From: Sipunculus nudus
Taxonomy: Eukaryota; Annelida; Sipuncula; Golfingiida; Sipunculidae
DNA: 64,000 bases
Assembly: GCA_026874595.1 (NCBI GenBank)
Contig: CM049309.1
Coordinates: 43,105,079-43,169,078 of the forward strand
Reading direction: 5' to 3'
The translations under genes were made by a program, and so were the position numbers. Below, piece after piece: positions 11,901-25,129 of the stretch; position 1 is the first letter of the stretch, and every line of letters begins with the position of its first letter. The notes under the pieces are model-generated. The model saw nothing but the letters and a program-made list of their open reading frames with translations, made no database searches and was not told where the DNA came from.

Positions 11901-14900
11901 GTCAGTATTTGATAGAGAATATAATTTCCAAAATTAACTAAGAGTGGCAGGACTAACTTGTAGATACGCCGAGTGTTGTTCGACGCATTTCCCACATGTC
12001 TGTCAAAATTCTTAGTTCCTCACACTTTTCGTGACATTGATGGAATCAAGGATTAATAAAAGCGATTTCTAATATCACTTATCATTTTTTAATCTTAGTT
12101 TTGTTTACAAGGTGTATTCTATGTCCCTTTTTGCTTGTATCTCAGATTTCATACTACATTGTTTTAAACCCTGTAACAAGAGCATGCCTGTCATATCTTA
12201 AAAATATAATTACAAAACGCTAAGTATATCAGAATGAATGTCAGCTCCACCTGTTATATATCATATTATAAAATAAAGAATCGATTTCTTGAATAAATCC
12301 AGGTTCACACAACTCCTTTTCCAAGGCCTTGCATCAGACCAGCATTGACACTAGGAATTCATTATTACATTCCCTATGATCAGTATTAAAATACTAATTT
12401 TTAACCGGACAACTTATAGACACCCTTCTGACATCACAAGGTCACGTGATTATCTTGCTCTGTCGGACGTAGTCACACATATATATAAAGCTAACGGTAA
12501 GCTTTTTGGTACTTTTTATCATTGAAAAAAAAATTATAATTATCCGAAACAAACCCTTTCTTTAAAAGTAAATATTACAAAACTACAGACCTTTATCAGT
12601 TGTTGGATCTGCCCTTGCTTTTTCCTTTCTCCGTCAGCGTGTTTGTTATTTTTGCTTTCATTATAGCCCCCATTGTATTTTGCATGCAGTGTTTTAACAC
12701 ACTACGAGCCTTAAAACTTCCACTCGTCGGGTCTAATGGACATAAATAGCTTACAACTGCACGACTCCCATGGAGCTATTGGAAGGAGGAAGGACCAATC
12801 GAAATATTTGTTGAGATTCCGGAACAAAAAGGATCTGAAGATCGATCCAACCGGAGCTTTCTTTGTGCTGATTTAAACCAACAATGGGCTCTCAAGATAG
12901 ATGTTATTCCCTTAAGAACGGTACATGTCTTTGGATTGAAGATGTTTTATTACCACGCCCAGTGAAAAAGTACATGAGACGACCTGTCCTGCCGCGTGGT
13001 TTAACACAGTTTTTACGGTTGTGGGGCACCGTAAAGACGCCACCCATAGCTTCAACCTGTATTGAAGACAACCACGTTTACCAAAGACTGATAAACGGGC
13101 TGATCTTTCCTATAGCTGAGCGATTTATGATTATATATAAACTGATTACACTTGATTCCCGCGGGGAATGGCTTCCGCGTTTGTCACCATTTTTGGACGA
13201 TACATTACTTACTTGGACTTTTTCATCCACTATATTTTATGTTTGAAACATTGAAGTAAGAGTTCCATTGAAAATGCAGGGAGGGAATCTTTCGCTGAAA
13301 TATTTTTCAATGGTCTGTACGCATAAAGATAAGGTAGTCCATCTCTGTCGTCGTAGTTTTTGCCTAAACAAGAAAGTCCCAACAGAGCCATTACATACCG
13401 AATGTTATAAATGGATGCCAAGAACACGTCTTACAAAATGTGTTAATGCCATTCACTGAATGTTACAAATGACCGCGGAAAGGATATTTTTTTTCAAATG
13501 AGTACATGTACATGAAAGAATAATATATACATTGTACCATATGTTTTTTGTTCTGCTGTGATACAGCCCAAAAATTCGACCAGTTTGTGTGGTTTTATAT
13601 CGGTCTGTGAGATTGCGGAGTTTTCCGAGTGACCGCGTGGCTTATATACTGATTGATCAGGCCCCCCTGCTGTGCTACCGTGGCCTGCTAAGTAATCTCA
13701 TTATCCGAGCAATAAAAGGGTCCCAAAATAATACCTGAAAAGGAAGCGATCCTGGTCAGCTGGGCGCATGATAAATGTTCCCGGCCCCAGGAGACTGTGG
13801 CCAGACTGTTTGTATTAGCTGGAAGTTTATCGGCGGCATTGTTCTTGGTCTAGACATAAAAGCTACCGGCTGACCAAGGCCAGACCATCATGACCCCTCT
13901 AAACTGGAGATTTTAAGCAGCAACATGTAGCATGCCAAGAACACCATCCCAGGAATCAGACTTACAGCGCCCGGACTGCTACAGCTCAGCGGCCCCTGGT
14001 CGCCCAGGCAGGCTCCGATGTTCCTTTTCTGGGGACATATTCCCTGCTTTTATCGTTAGAAGCTTATACTTCAGATTAACGTTAATGATTTTCTAAGATT
14101 ACAACACTGTAAGCTGAATTTATTGATCTTTCGGTATAAATTCAGTGTTTATTAGGCATGCAGTGGAGGAAATTTAAAGATATGACCCATGATAATTATG
14201 AAAAATATGCGTTTATAAAGAAAAAAAAAAAGACGTTCCCTTCAATGTCGTGTTTCGGTAGCCCGTTAGGGAACGAAATGAAATTTTAATTGACCTTTAA
14301 ATCTCAAACTGACAATGAAGGTTCACTGAAGATTAATTGTCATTCTGAGAGTTAAAAAAAAAATTAAAATGTTCCTGTATTAGAGGATATTCGTATCGGC
14401 ATTTTTTCGAAGCAAGTGTTATATGGTGAACTACCATTGAACAACATATGTTTAATTTAAAAAAAAAAGAAGGGAGCACCAACTTCGAGCTCATGTTGTC
14501 ACGTGATCAGTTTGTGTCAGTTTTTTTTTTTATTGGAAACCCTGGCGATAGAGATTTGACTGGACCGACTGACCGGGGTCTCGTCTGCAAAAGGTGACTA
14601 GACGAGTCGCGTGACGCGAGTGGATCTGACCCAGACAGCAGCGTTAATACTTATGTCAGTCGAACTGTCAATCCAATCAGCTCTCATTTTATAACCGACG
14701 AAAAGAATAACCTATCAATACCCCAATAATGACTGAGTGTTCTTTCTTAATGTTGCGAATGGAAATGATTTGTAAATCCTTCGGACAAGGTGCTTAAAAG
14801 CCGTCCTGCCATATACCGATTTTTCCGGCCGTTTTTTTTTCGGCAGAACATTGGCTGCAAAAATCCTTGACAATGTCAAGAATTTGCACGCCGATTTTTA

Positions 14901-15129
14901 TTCGGCCGGAAAATTCGATTGATTGGGCTGATTTACAACCTACCTCATATTTGACTAATCATAATCCTGAGACGAAATCTGAAGTGACCAAAATGACCAA
15001 AATCTCTGGTGATCTGCAAGAAAAATCGATATGTGTGCTTGCACTCACCGGGCTGGTTAAAAAGTTCGGCCGGCAAATATAATCCGTAGATGGGAGGCCG
15101 GTTAGGATAGAGAGTAGGGTAGAATATAA
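5908..15129. other. Long non-coding stretch
   Basis: No gene is recognised. No AATAAA was found in the first ~600 nt after the NIT-type stop codon, so the 3' end of that transcript is not fixed. A poly-C run lies at about 9076-9085. A region near 8738-8976 begins CAGGGACGG and resembles the G-rich MITE family described further right. At 11,725-11,830 there is an unpaired fragment with terminal-repeat character (GTGAAACCCCTCTAGAGCGG). The open frames at 10,518 (76 codons) and 12,884 (120 codons) have no recognisable domain or clear splice borders. Confidence 0.45.
13560..14040. promoter_or_regulatory. GC-richer non-coding island, possible regulatory element
   Basis: This segment is markedly more GC-rich and compositionally complex than the surrounding AT-rich DNA, yet has no useful open frame. 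It contains a PBX/HOX-type TGATTGAT at 13,650-13,657. The regulatory role is inference from composition and one motif only. Confidence 0.2.
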
Positions 15130-15620
15130 CAGGCCTGCCAAATCACTCTAATTTAAAAGATTCAACCTTTTTTTTGAGGATTTAGTAAAAATAACGCTTA
15201 TTACTCTTTTTTCGCTCTTTTTTTGGGAGCACTCTTTTTTTCCTATTTTTAATGAAATAATTCCGATATATTCTATTTCTCTTCTGCTTTAACAGTACAG
15301 TTAGAATAAGAATAGGCATTTTGCATTTTTATTGTGTGCAAATGTCCAGCATATGTCATATTTTAAAAATGCCCTTATCTTCATGAATTGGGATGTGCGC
15401 CAAAAATATGTGTATATTTCTGACTTTGGGAATGATATATGTTGCTTTATGAATACAATTGTGCTATGTGAAGCTTATCTTTTTTTTCAGTCTGTGATAA
15501 AAAATGTGGATTTGACACTAATTTTACCGGTTTTTATTTCACTCTTTATTTCAAAGATGTCTACTCTTTTTTCCCCGTAGCACTTAGTCTTTTTTCAGTC
15601 ATTTACCTTTGCCAGGCCTG
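15130..15620. mobile_element. MITE with CAGGCCTG-type terminal inverted repeats
   Basis: The left end reads CAGGCCTGCCAAA and the right end is its near-perfect reverse complement (TTTGCCAGGCCTG). They enclose ~490 bp with several runs of ACTCTTTTTT and no transposase frame. The CAG terminus is typical of hAT elements, but the flanking 8-mers do not form a clear target duplication, so the superfamily is uncertain. Confidence 0.55.
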
Positions 15621-16868
15621 TATACAGATGATTATTGTCATCCATGAGTTGTAAATATGGAAAAGTGTTTTTTTTTCAGGAAGCTCTCACGTTAGCTTGA
15701 ATTTCTTGTTCAGAATAGCTCGTAAAATAATAGCTCAACAAACTGGTGAATGGTTAGTTCATGCAGGATCAGTATTTCAGGGAAAGCAGCGATAAATGGC
15801 CGTTAGCAAACATAGACCTGTTCGATCAGTCTTATGCTTAAAGACAATGTCAATGTCATAAAAATGTCATAACAGAGATGTTTGCAATTATATGAATTGA
15901 TAATTCATTGTTTCATTTATAATGATTAATAAATTACAGGTCGTCTTATAGGAATAAATGAAATTGAAAACTTTAATCTTCAGTTTAGCAGAATCGGTCT
16001 TAAATTCTGATTAAAATAAAAACATAAATATGTTTCATTACTATATCACTTTAATTTTGTTATATGTTCCTTACCATGGTCTAAATGAAGACACCCATGC
16101 ATGCAAATTAAAAATAATACAAGATATAAAGCTTTGATAAATTATAAACGTCCACAGAATGAACTTATTTCAAATCTAATTCGCTCTATTGGCAGTTTAT
16201 TAAAATCTGATTTAGTGACTACATGGTGTTAACATGACTGTTCGCAGTTCTCATGACTAAATTGTCTCTACTTTTTTTCTGTACTGCGGACATTAACCGT
16301 TCAGTTTATCATCACTGGCTGGAGGAAAAAAAATATTCATTCTAACGGGTTATGATTGATATACGGAGACGGACCGTGTCGCAGTTTCCTTTTTTTCCGC
16401 CAAATAGAAAAAAACAGCATTTTTAATTTAATAACCCTCAGAAAATTGTCACACTACAACATAATTTTTTTTCTTATAAAAATGGAGACAAGATTCCCAT
16501 GGGATCCATGCGTGAAGGCTCAATATTAGCTGCGTCATGAAATCATGCCGTGGAGGGTAGCATAGAGAAAGAAAAGGGAAAAAATGGGATCAAACTGTAG
16601 AACGCTGCTGGTCACTTCTACTTAAAAAGTTAAAAGCCCTCATGGAAAGATTCATAATATAAAAGTGCGCTGAACCCTTTGTTTGTTAAAACAATCCGGT
16701 GTCAAACGAAAATTCGATAGAAATAAAAACGTTACTACTCTTTTCCCAATGAAAAGGATAACTTTACTTTATATTAATATTATGTAACGGTACAATGACA
16801 AAAGTGGCTCTATGACGCACAGCTGAGGCTGACACGCTACAAGAGGTCATAGCACATACGTCTATAGC
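15621..16868. other. Non-coding stretch
   Basis: AT-rich sequence without recognisable genes or ordered repeats. Confidence 0.4.
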
Positions 16869-17186
16869 TCATGGTGTGGACAAAATATTGATGCTCGTGG
16901 GCCGATGGTGTAAACAAAATATTGATGCTTGTGGGCCGATGTTGTGAACAAAATATTAAAACTTGTGGGCCGATGGTGTGGACAAAATGTTAATGCTTGA
17001 GGTGGATGGCGTGAGCAAAATTTTTATGCTTGTTTGCCGATGGGTTAGACAAACTACTGATGCTTGACGGTCGATGGTGTAAACAGAATTGTGATGCTTG
17101 TGGACCGATGGTGTGAACAAAATATTGATGGCAGTGGGCAGACGGTGTGGACAAAATATTGATGCTTGTGGGCCGAAGGTGTTAAA
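16869..17186. repeat. 34-bp minisatellite, about nine copies
   Basis: Direct copies of a 34-bp unit with core GGTGTGGACAAAATATTGAT followed by GCTTGTGGGCCGAT. Outer copies are closest to each other and the central ones (about 17,000-17,090) are diverged. An 87-codon minus-strand frame runs through it (16,956-17,219) and is a by-product. Confidence 0.9.
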
Positions 17187-17909
17187 TTTTGGCTGCTTTA
17201 CCTCAGACTTTAACTGCATATTTCTCGCCCCAGTCCGCCTATGGTAGATCCACGTAGAGTAGATAAGATATACGACTGATTAACTGTCACAATGCTAAGA
17301 TTTTCATCCAATTATTAGTGCAACTGATGAAACTTAATTTGAGCTCGACTGACATGGTGTTTTCTTTCTTAATCAATCGGATGTTATTGTGTAAAGGTAC
17401 AATAGAACTCTTCTGATTACCTTGTGTATTGCTGATTAGAAGAATTTTTTAATCCTGGCTATCATACGTTTCTAAAGATTGGTGAACCAACCTATTTACG
17501 GAAATGTACTCCGGGATATATTAACAATAACAAAATGGCTCTCTTATTTATTTCCACTTAATATCTTAAAGATAACATTAGAAATGGTAAAATGTATTGA
17601 AGTCCACCCTTGCCCAAGTCATAATTTCATTAGGAGCTTCAATACAGGTGGCCAGGATTGGGGTATATATGCGCCCCACTTTTTTAGCAAGATTCGGGAT
17701 GGGCAATGTAATTACCCCCTGCTATTCAGATAATAATATTTATATTTTGAAAATGAAATATAATTAGAATTATAGACCTTGGTTCCATTTCTGAGTTTTC
17801 TATGAAATATTAAAAATCTGAACCTCGTTCAGAATTAAGCTGCACTGGAAACGTAATACCTTGTTTTTTAAAACCTTATACTTACATGTCACACAGACAA
17901 CAAAATAAA

Positions 17910-17963
<54 letters not shown>

Positions 17964-18565
17964 ATTTATAAAAAAAATGGTGTTCCAACGTTGCTTACCC
18001 TCCAACGCCTGCGAGTCATCCTCTATCCTTGTAGATAAATTGACCACACTGAATTTCGAAGTACTACGTCAAAGACAGGTTTTCAGCTTACACAATGAAA
18101 AGAAATGCCATTCATACACTTTCAATCATCATTTATCTGCACAATGAAATCCTTAAAATTAAATTGAAATTAAATAGATAAAAAACTGAGGTAAAACTGA
18201 TGCTCAACTGTCAAAGCATTTTACATTACAAATGTAAGGAGACACCGTGCACGAAAGCGCTACTTTGAAACTGGGAATATTTAAATGTTAAAGAAATGAA
18301 ACTAAAATTAAATGATCAATCTCGAAAACCATCCTTCCCGAAATATCTGGATAATACAATATTAACATTGTTTTAATAAATTACATAGTGCATACGAAAT
18401 GTAATATATAGTATGAAACAACAGATAGTGCATAATGATGTTTTTCGATTACGAGTTCTACATAAGAGTTCTACATATTTATGCTTTCTGAACAGAATCT
18501 ACTATTCTGTGTCAAATAACATTGTCAAATAACATAATGTGTAAATAACATAATGTGTAAATAAC

Positions 18566-18567
<2 letters not shown>
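17187..18567. other. Non-coding stretch with a (TA)(TG) microsatellite
   Basis: No gene is recognised. A compound repeat, (TA)n then (TG)n, occupies about 17,911-17,960. Confidence 0.5.
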
Positions 18568-18621
<54 letters not shown>

Positions 18622-18622
18622 C

Positions 18623-18666
<44 letters not shown>
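18568..18666. repeat. Compound (AT)n-(GA)n microsatellite
   Basis: An AT run to about 18,620 is separated by a few bases from a GA run at 18,628-18,666. Confidence 0.95.
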
Positions 18667-18667
<1 letters not shown>

Positions 18668-18839
18668 ATACGGAATGTATACTGAGATACCAATCTACCA
18701 GGCACTAGGGCCACACCATTAATAGACACCTCACACATCTCTGACATGGATTGCAAGATGATCAGTTCATTTGTTTATGTTTCATCCATTGAGCAAAACA
18801 TTTTAATATCATTTTGGACTCTCCATTAAAGATCCTATC

Positions 18840-19780
18840 GTATATTTCCTCAATATCTGCTTCATCTTCAGAGGCCAAAGAAGGAAATCAAACAAAGCAG
18901 GACTATGGAGATTATGTTGCGAAGCACGTGTATTGTTATACAGGGCTGGAACACGGGCAGCACTAGCTGGCTACATGGGTCAGCTTGCTGTCGTAACGGC
19001 CTCTAAATCTTCAGGCATCAACCAGCGATCGGCTTGAGCAGGGCACTGTGTCAGGAAGAGAGAGACCTGTCAACTTTAGCAAGCTGGGGGTCATTTTTGC
19101 AACAAAACCTCCGTTTATGCCTGTAGTAAAGAGAGATGGTGCTCGGCTGACCTATAATGGGTTAACATCCAGTAGTAGCAGCAACACATAACCCTCACAC
19201 CCGCCAAGCACCACATAAAGCCTGATCCAGACCTAGTTATTGTCATTCTTATTAGCGATTTATCGCTGTTCCCCATGTTTGTGTAAAGGAAAATTTAGCA
19301 CATCAAGTAAAACGTACCAGGGAAAAACATAATCTGCAATGCAATATTGAGCATGCAAATTTGTAAATGAGTAAATTTTTTTTTTTCTATGAAAATCGTT
19401 GGAAACAGAATTAGATATAATATTAATTACTGCAAAAGTGTAAAAAGCTCGTCTCTGATTCCCCGGAGTATTTTCAGTATTAATTCATGTAAATTAACGG
19501 TAGCGCTCACCGGGTTCCCTTAAACTTGCGTTGCTTCGTGTGCTATTTTGGTTAATTAGCTGATATTATTGGATCTTTATTACTGTAATGGATATGGTAA
19601 TGGGATGAACCTTTAAGTTTTTGTTAAAGGCTGGCAGACTAACCCTTAATCAGCTTATTATTTACCAGAGGAACTTTCATGGATGTGGTTTTAATTACAG
19701 CCGCCGTCTAATAAAGTTTGCTTGCAGTGCTGAATCTGGACGTCCATCTTCATTTTTCAGCATCTGCTGAGTATGTCTCG
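18840..19780. promoter_or_regulatory. Complex non-coding block with homeodomain-type motifs, possible enhancer
   Basis: About 900 bp of high-complexity, AT-moderate sequence without long open frames. It holds TTAATTAG at about 19,552-19,559, TTAATTA at about 19,691 and further TAAT/ATTA cores. Such blocks are typical of conserved enhancers, but conservation cannot be assessed from one sequence. I infer only a candidate. Confidence 0.2.
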
Positions 19781-19817
19781 TGTGGCTGAAATTCAATGCC
19801 ATACAAATATGAGTAAA

Positions 19818-20095
19818 TAAGGCCAAAAAAAATAAGGTATGGTTCTCAGGCACTTTTTATCAGAAATCAGTGCGGGCGGGCCGTATTTTATTTTTGACCT
19901 TTTTTTTGATGTTTCGATTAAAATGTCATATAATCAGGAAAAAGCATGAAAACAACAATTTTTTTGCTAAACACCACATAAATTGTATTATTTATCTTCT
20001 TGAAAAAAAATCAAAATAAAAATTTTTGATGCGGGGGGTTAAAATTGACGCGGGCGGTGCCTGAGAACCATACCTTTTATTTTTTTTTGGCCTTA
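19818..20095. mobile_element. MITE, TAAGGCC family, copy 1
   Basis: Near-perfect terminal inverted repeats of over 30 bp start with TAAGGCC and contain GGTATGGTTCTCAGGCAC. The interior has a GCGGGCGG-type block near each end. No coding capacity is present. Copy 2 lies at 38,842 in inverted orientation, judged from the asymmetric interior. Confidence 0.85.
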
Positions 20096-22769
20096 AACCT
20101 GAAGAAAGGACATATATATCAACAGCATATCAGAGCACTTCAGAGAATGCAGAATAAAAAGGGTTTTACAACTGGAACTAAACTAAACTGTCCACCTGTT
20201 TTTACGTGATAGTTTTATTGAATGCACTAAAGCTTACCTTTATTTATCTCAGAGGTAAGTCAGACAAATATCTAACAGCAAAATAATACTATCCATTGTA
20301 TGGATTCCATATTATTCTTAAAGATATATGACTGAACAGATGAACGGTCTTGTGACAGATCAGTGAGGACCAATGCTGACGGTCTTAAACTACATACATT
20401 TGACGATTCGTAGTGATGACGTCACAGTGATATTTGTACGTCACACGCTTGTTACGTCACGCATACTCCTTGATTACATGGACTTTTATGATCTGTATAG
20501 CCCGCGGATTTAACCATTCCGGTCCGAGAAAGAAAGAGTACACCAGACTTCATAACAGAAACAAACTTTAATAAAGACAACGTCAAAAAGGCTACAGCCT
20601 ACAACTATTCCAGTTATTGATAGGGGACGGTTGGAGACCGGTACATTACATGGATAAGATATGCCCACTGGAACTGACGCAACCTTTTTTGCATCTCTTT
20701 CTACACAGGTCAACACCGTCACGGTATCGTAAAATAATATATTTATTTCATGCATATTTGAACCATCATAAATCGCCACATTACCTCCTTTAATAAAATA
20801 TCGATATTTTATTATATCAAGCATAGAATATGTAAATTTTGTAAATAAACGCATTTGATACTTATTTTAATTAAAAGATAATCTAAAAATTAGATTCCAG
20901 TAACCGTGTCTTTCAGCATATAACTGGTCATAATAGATGAATGAGCGATAACAGGGAAAATTCCAGTGGTAATATAGTAGTCCCTGGTGAGTATAGGAAA
21001 GATTAATACTTATTTCAAACAGGACGGTTACAGTTACTGTGTTTAAATTAAATTTCATAGTAATAAAAATTTACATTCTTCATACCTATACTGCAAAACT
21101 AGTTGTGTTATATAGAATTCAAACAAAGGTTACATATCATTTAGGCCTAGGTTAGCATTATTTTCGGTCCACACATGCATTATCTAGGCATCATGGAAAG
21201 CGCCGCCATGGTCCAATGACTTGCAATGAGCTTCCTATGTGCCCTTATTCTGTCATGTCTTCTACAAATTGATGAGAAGGGGTTAAAGCGGCCATTTATA
21301 CTACTATGCAATAAATCAGGCACAGGCCTACGGTCAGCCGTATCGGTCTTGAACACGGCAGGTCATCGATTAATCCCTCGAGACTACTTCCGGTTTGGTC
21401 AGTTCTGGGACAGCAATGTTCAGCCAAAAATGATAAAGTCATTTCTTCCCGGAAGAACAAATAAAACGTGCTGAAGGGCGGCTAATTTGCTTCCGCAACA
21501 ATCACTAGAAGTGACCCTTATTTCGTAATTATTCGGCTTTCAATCGATCTGTCTTTGATAGGGTCGTGCGCGCTGTTTCTGAGGTGTGTAATTCGTCACT
21601 ATGACGTGCTGATCAAACAAGTCAATGTCACCCGCTTTCGTCGAAGTGGCGTCAATATGGCACAGAGTCGGTAACACACGCAAGTTACGACGGGCAATTT
21701 ACGTCGAGCGCTCATCCGCCATTTTTCTCATTTTGCATATTTTGTGCTCGTTCCTTTGCCAACAATATGTTTTCTAACAAATGATTGTGTTTTCATTTTT
21801 TTCTCAAATAATTAAAGGCCTATATTTTTTCCATTAATATAGCACATGCATAAGCATCTGAAGTCTTTTGAGGTGCTAGGATATTTGAATCTCCACAAGT
21901 AAAATGAAACCCATGTATTAAGTATGCCTGGTATTTAGAATATCCGGCTTTTATTTTACATTTATTTTTTATTGATCCGGCCATCTTAAGGAATTTGATC
22001 CGGAGACATATGCTCAATATGCACGACATGAATAAAAGGGAGATCTATATACTTTACCTTGCAGTTCATATAAACATGTATAAAAGGGCTGCCGATTTAA
22101 TAATATGTTACATTGAAATACCATTTGTTTGAGAAACGACGTTAAATTTTCGAAATTATATAACACTTGGAAAAAATTATCCAACCAAAAAATAGGTTTA
22201 AGACATACATAATATGTTTGAAACCATATCTCTAGTAAATACGAAAATATAGACCAATTAAAATGCAAATTAGACCATAAATCTCCACGAAGATTTTACA
22301 TAGTAATTATCATCAAAATACAAGTTGCATTTTTATTACAAGTCTTTATTTTAATATATGTTCTTACAAAATTCTAATGGCTAGTCTATCATGGTGGCAA
22401 ATACATTATAACAGACAAAGAATAGTTTTAATAACCAGTCAATAAAAGCTGTCCGGAGGCAATTATCGATACAATGTGTCTATTATGTGCACCATAAACT
22501 ACACACACGCACCTTTTAAGACACATTTAAATTCTCAAAATTTCACATGATCTCCATAATAATCAAAGTTTTTGAAATATATTGCATGAAAACAGACACC
22601 GGCCGTTGGAACGTTGTCAGGTCCCTATGTCTTGCCTGTGTTTATGAATGGATTATGTAAGACATTAACACAGTGGTTACACAAGTAAGATTGGCCATTG
22701 TGAAGCGGATATGAAGGAAGCCCTACATATAATATTTGCAGCAGCAAATAATGTACCAATAGTAGTAAT
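20096..22769. other. Non-coding stretch
   Basis: No recognised gene. The 114-codon minus frame (20,510-20,854) and 82-codon plus frame (21,226-21,474) show no domain. GC-richer sequence near 21,190-21,740 includes a good Kozak context (GCCGCCATGG at about 21,203) that opens only a three-codon frame, and a CCGCCATTTT (YY1-like) motif near 21,717. Confidence 0.4.
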
Positions 22770-22781
22770 ATTTTAGTAGTA

Positions 22782-22816
<35 letters not shown>

Positions 22817-23545
22817 CAGTAGTAGTATTAATAGAAGTAGTAGTAATATTTAAGTTGTAGTGGAAGAAGTAGAAGTAGTAGTAGTAGTAGTAGTAATAGC
22901 AGATAGAGTAGCAGTGGTACATTGCAGTAGTTGATCCCGTACAGCAGTAACAGTAGTAGAAGGTCTAGGCGTAATAGTATATATATATATATATACTACT
23001 AATGGTGATAGCAGTAATGATAATAGTAGTTGTGGAAGTAGTATTAGTAGTAGTAGTTGTTGTTGTTGTTGTAATTGTAGTATTGGTAGAAGAAGTAGTT
23101 GTAGTAGTAGTAGTTGTTGTTATAGTTGTAGTAGTAGGAATAGCACTGATAAAAGTAATGGTACTGGTAGTAATGGTAATAATAGCATTGTAGTAGTAGT
23201 AGCAGTAGTAGTGATAGGGGTGTGATACAAGAAGAAGTAGTAGTACTAGTTATAGTGGACGTAGCAGTAATATTATAGTAGTAGTAGTTTTAGTAGTCGT
23301 TATAGTAGTAGTAGTAGTAGAAAGAAGTAGTAGTAGTAGAAGTAGTAATAGCACTGATAGAAGTAATGGTATGGATAGTATTGGTAGTAATAGTATAGTA
23401 GGAGGAGTAGTAGTAATATTACAGTAACAGTAAGAGAACGTACTATTTTTATTAGTAGTAGTTGTAGTAGGAGAAGTAGTATTAATACTAAAGTAGTAGT
23501 GGTAGTAGTAGTAGTAAAGTAGTAGTAGTTTAAGTCATAGTAGAT
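22770..23545. repeat. Imperfect (TAG/GTA)n array
   Basis: About 780 bp dominated by AGT/TAG/TTG triplets, interrupted by a short TATATA run at about 22,980. Hydrophobic poly-Val or poly-Leu frames on both strands arise from the triplets and are not genes. Confidence 0.9.
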
Positions 23546-23732
23546 GAAGTATTGAAAGAACACTTCAGAAGGACGTGCCGATGTTTATAATTAGGAGGCA
23601 ACATAAGAGTTTATTTGTAATTTTATGGAGAAGTTCATTATTATTGTTACTGTTTGGAATCATTCATCATGCCTAGATCAGTTTTATTCATGAAGGTTTA
23701 TGAAGCAGTAAAACTACCGAGATATGTAGGCC

Positions 23733-23920
23733 TAGGGACGGATCCAGATTTTAGGTAAAAAAAAAGGTGAGGTTCTAAACCAGTAGGACTAAGGAAACAC
23801 CTAAAAAAGGTCCAGACGTCCGGAAAGGGGGGGGGGGGGTCCAGGCCGCAAAGTTTTTTTCTGGAAACCCTTAAACAAAGGAATCTACGGATGAAGGGGG
23901 TGGGGGGTCCGGACCTCCTT
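23733..23920. mobile_element. G-tract MITE, family GGGGCGGATCCAG, copy 1
   Basis: Begins AGGGACGGATCCAGATTTTAGG and runs through a poly-G block at about 23,827-23,839. It aligns along its length with the reverse complement of the copy at 25,796 and with the copy at 40,543. The right end is blurred. No coding capacity. Confidence 0.6.
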
Positions 23921-24034
23921 GTTTTACTGTACGCACAGACAACTAGACAATGTATACATTTCAATGTTAATATACAATATGTTTACAATACTTTGAAATT
24001 AAGATCCAATTTTAAATTTTCCCCATAGCCTGCT

Positions 24035-24035
<1 letters not shown>

Positions 24036-24071
<36 letters not shown>
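24036..24071. repeat. (TA)n microsatellite
   Basis: About 18 TA units. Confidence 0.95.
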
Positions 24072-24076
<5 letters not shown>

Positions 24077-24210
24077 TATATAATATTGGTCTTAAATAAT
24101 TAAAGATGTTTTCAAGAAATGAGCTTTCTTTTTATTTGCCATATTAGTTTCCATGATAGAAAGGTACCGGCAGACCGTGAAAGGTACCGGTTAACATTAT
24201 AGTTTCAAAC

Positions 24211-24556
24211 GGAACACCTCGGCCGAATCCGTTGGCTTCTAGCCTCGGATATGCATATTCGGCCGCAATGGAAAGTATTCCGGCAAGGTGAAGGTCATGA
24301 CAGGTCAACCGCCCACCTGTTGTGCGCTTTGCGAGAGCAAAACAATGTATTTTGTGTACAGATACTGCTAGTCCTCACATGTTCTACCTTTAAAGCTATA
24401 AGACAACACTGATCCAAGAAAGAGAGAGGAAAATGTAATGTATACTGATCGAGACCGCTCGAGGATACAGTTCACGTCAGGAAGTCCACCCCGAGTGGGC
24501 GATGTACGAGGCATTTGTTTAAAACTAGAAGCCAACGGATTCGGTCCAGGTGTTCC
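24211..24556. repeat. Fold-back element with ~32-bp arms
   Basis: The left arm (24,211-24,242) starts GGAACACCTCGGCCGAATCC. The right arm (24,525-24,556) is its reverse complement with about three mismatches, and both include CCGTTGGCTTCTAG. Weaker pairing continues outside the arms. About 280 bp lie between them. It could be a fold-back transposon or an inverted duplication; no target duplication was identified. Confidence 0.65.
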
Positions 24557-25129
24557 GAATGATTCAAACCCTGCCCATTTCAAGAATTACAGGAGAAAAT
24601 TAATCAGAGGTGAAAAATTTGCTCACTGTACATCGGGTTCACAGTTAAGAGTTCGACTCTGTAGTTAGGGTTTGTTGACTTAAAAATCTTTACGCTCTTT
24701 ACACAGCGCTTTAAACTATCGGCCTACTGCTTATATGGTAAGCGCTGTTTGTTATGACCTCGTATCCTGAATTGGTACACCAGAGGGGACCACTGTATTT
24801 TTGTCCAATCAGATGAGACCTTGTGCTGGAAGACACGGCCAAGCGAGGAATACACGGAGCCAATTGTGTTCATTTCGTTTTGAGTGACAGCTCATCGTCC
24901 CGGTATACGTCTGAACAGGCCACAGGTTCGGAGAGAATTGCCGCAGACATTGTTTGCATAGGGCCTTGGGCACATAGGATGCCCGGCCAGTGAGCTGTAA
25001 TTCAAACGAAACGTAACAACAAAGACTGCGTGCACACCTCGCTGGCTGGTTTCAGTTCTGCAGACAGCAGATACATGGCTATACGCTAACACAGTCATAC
25101 TGTCAGAATCGAATCGGTCGATGATGCGA

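Noticed and set aside
12884-13246. 120-codon plus-strand frame as a gene
   Set aside because: No recognisable domain, no clear splice borders, and such lengths occur by chance in this window.
16869-17186. CRISPR-like array of 34-bp repeats
   Set aside because: Repeats are directly adjacent without unique spacers, and the DNA is eukaryotic, so it is a minisatellite.
20510-20854. 114-codon minus-strand frame as a gene
   Set aside because: No domain or motif recognised and no supporting context.
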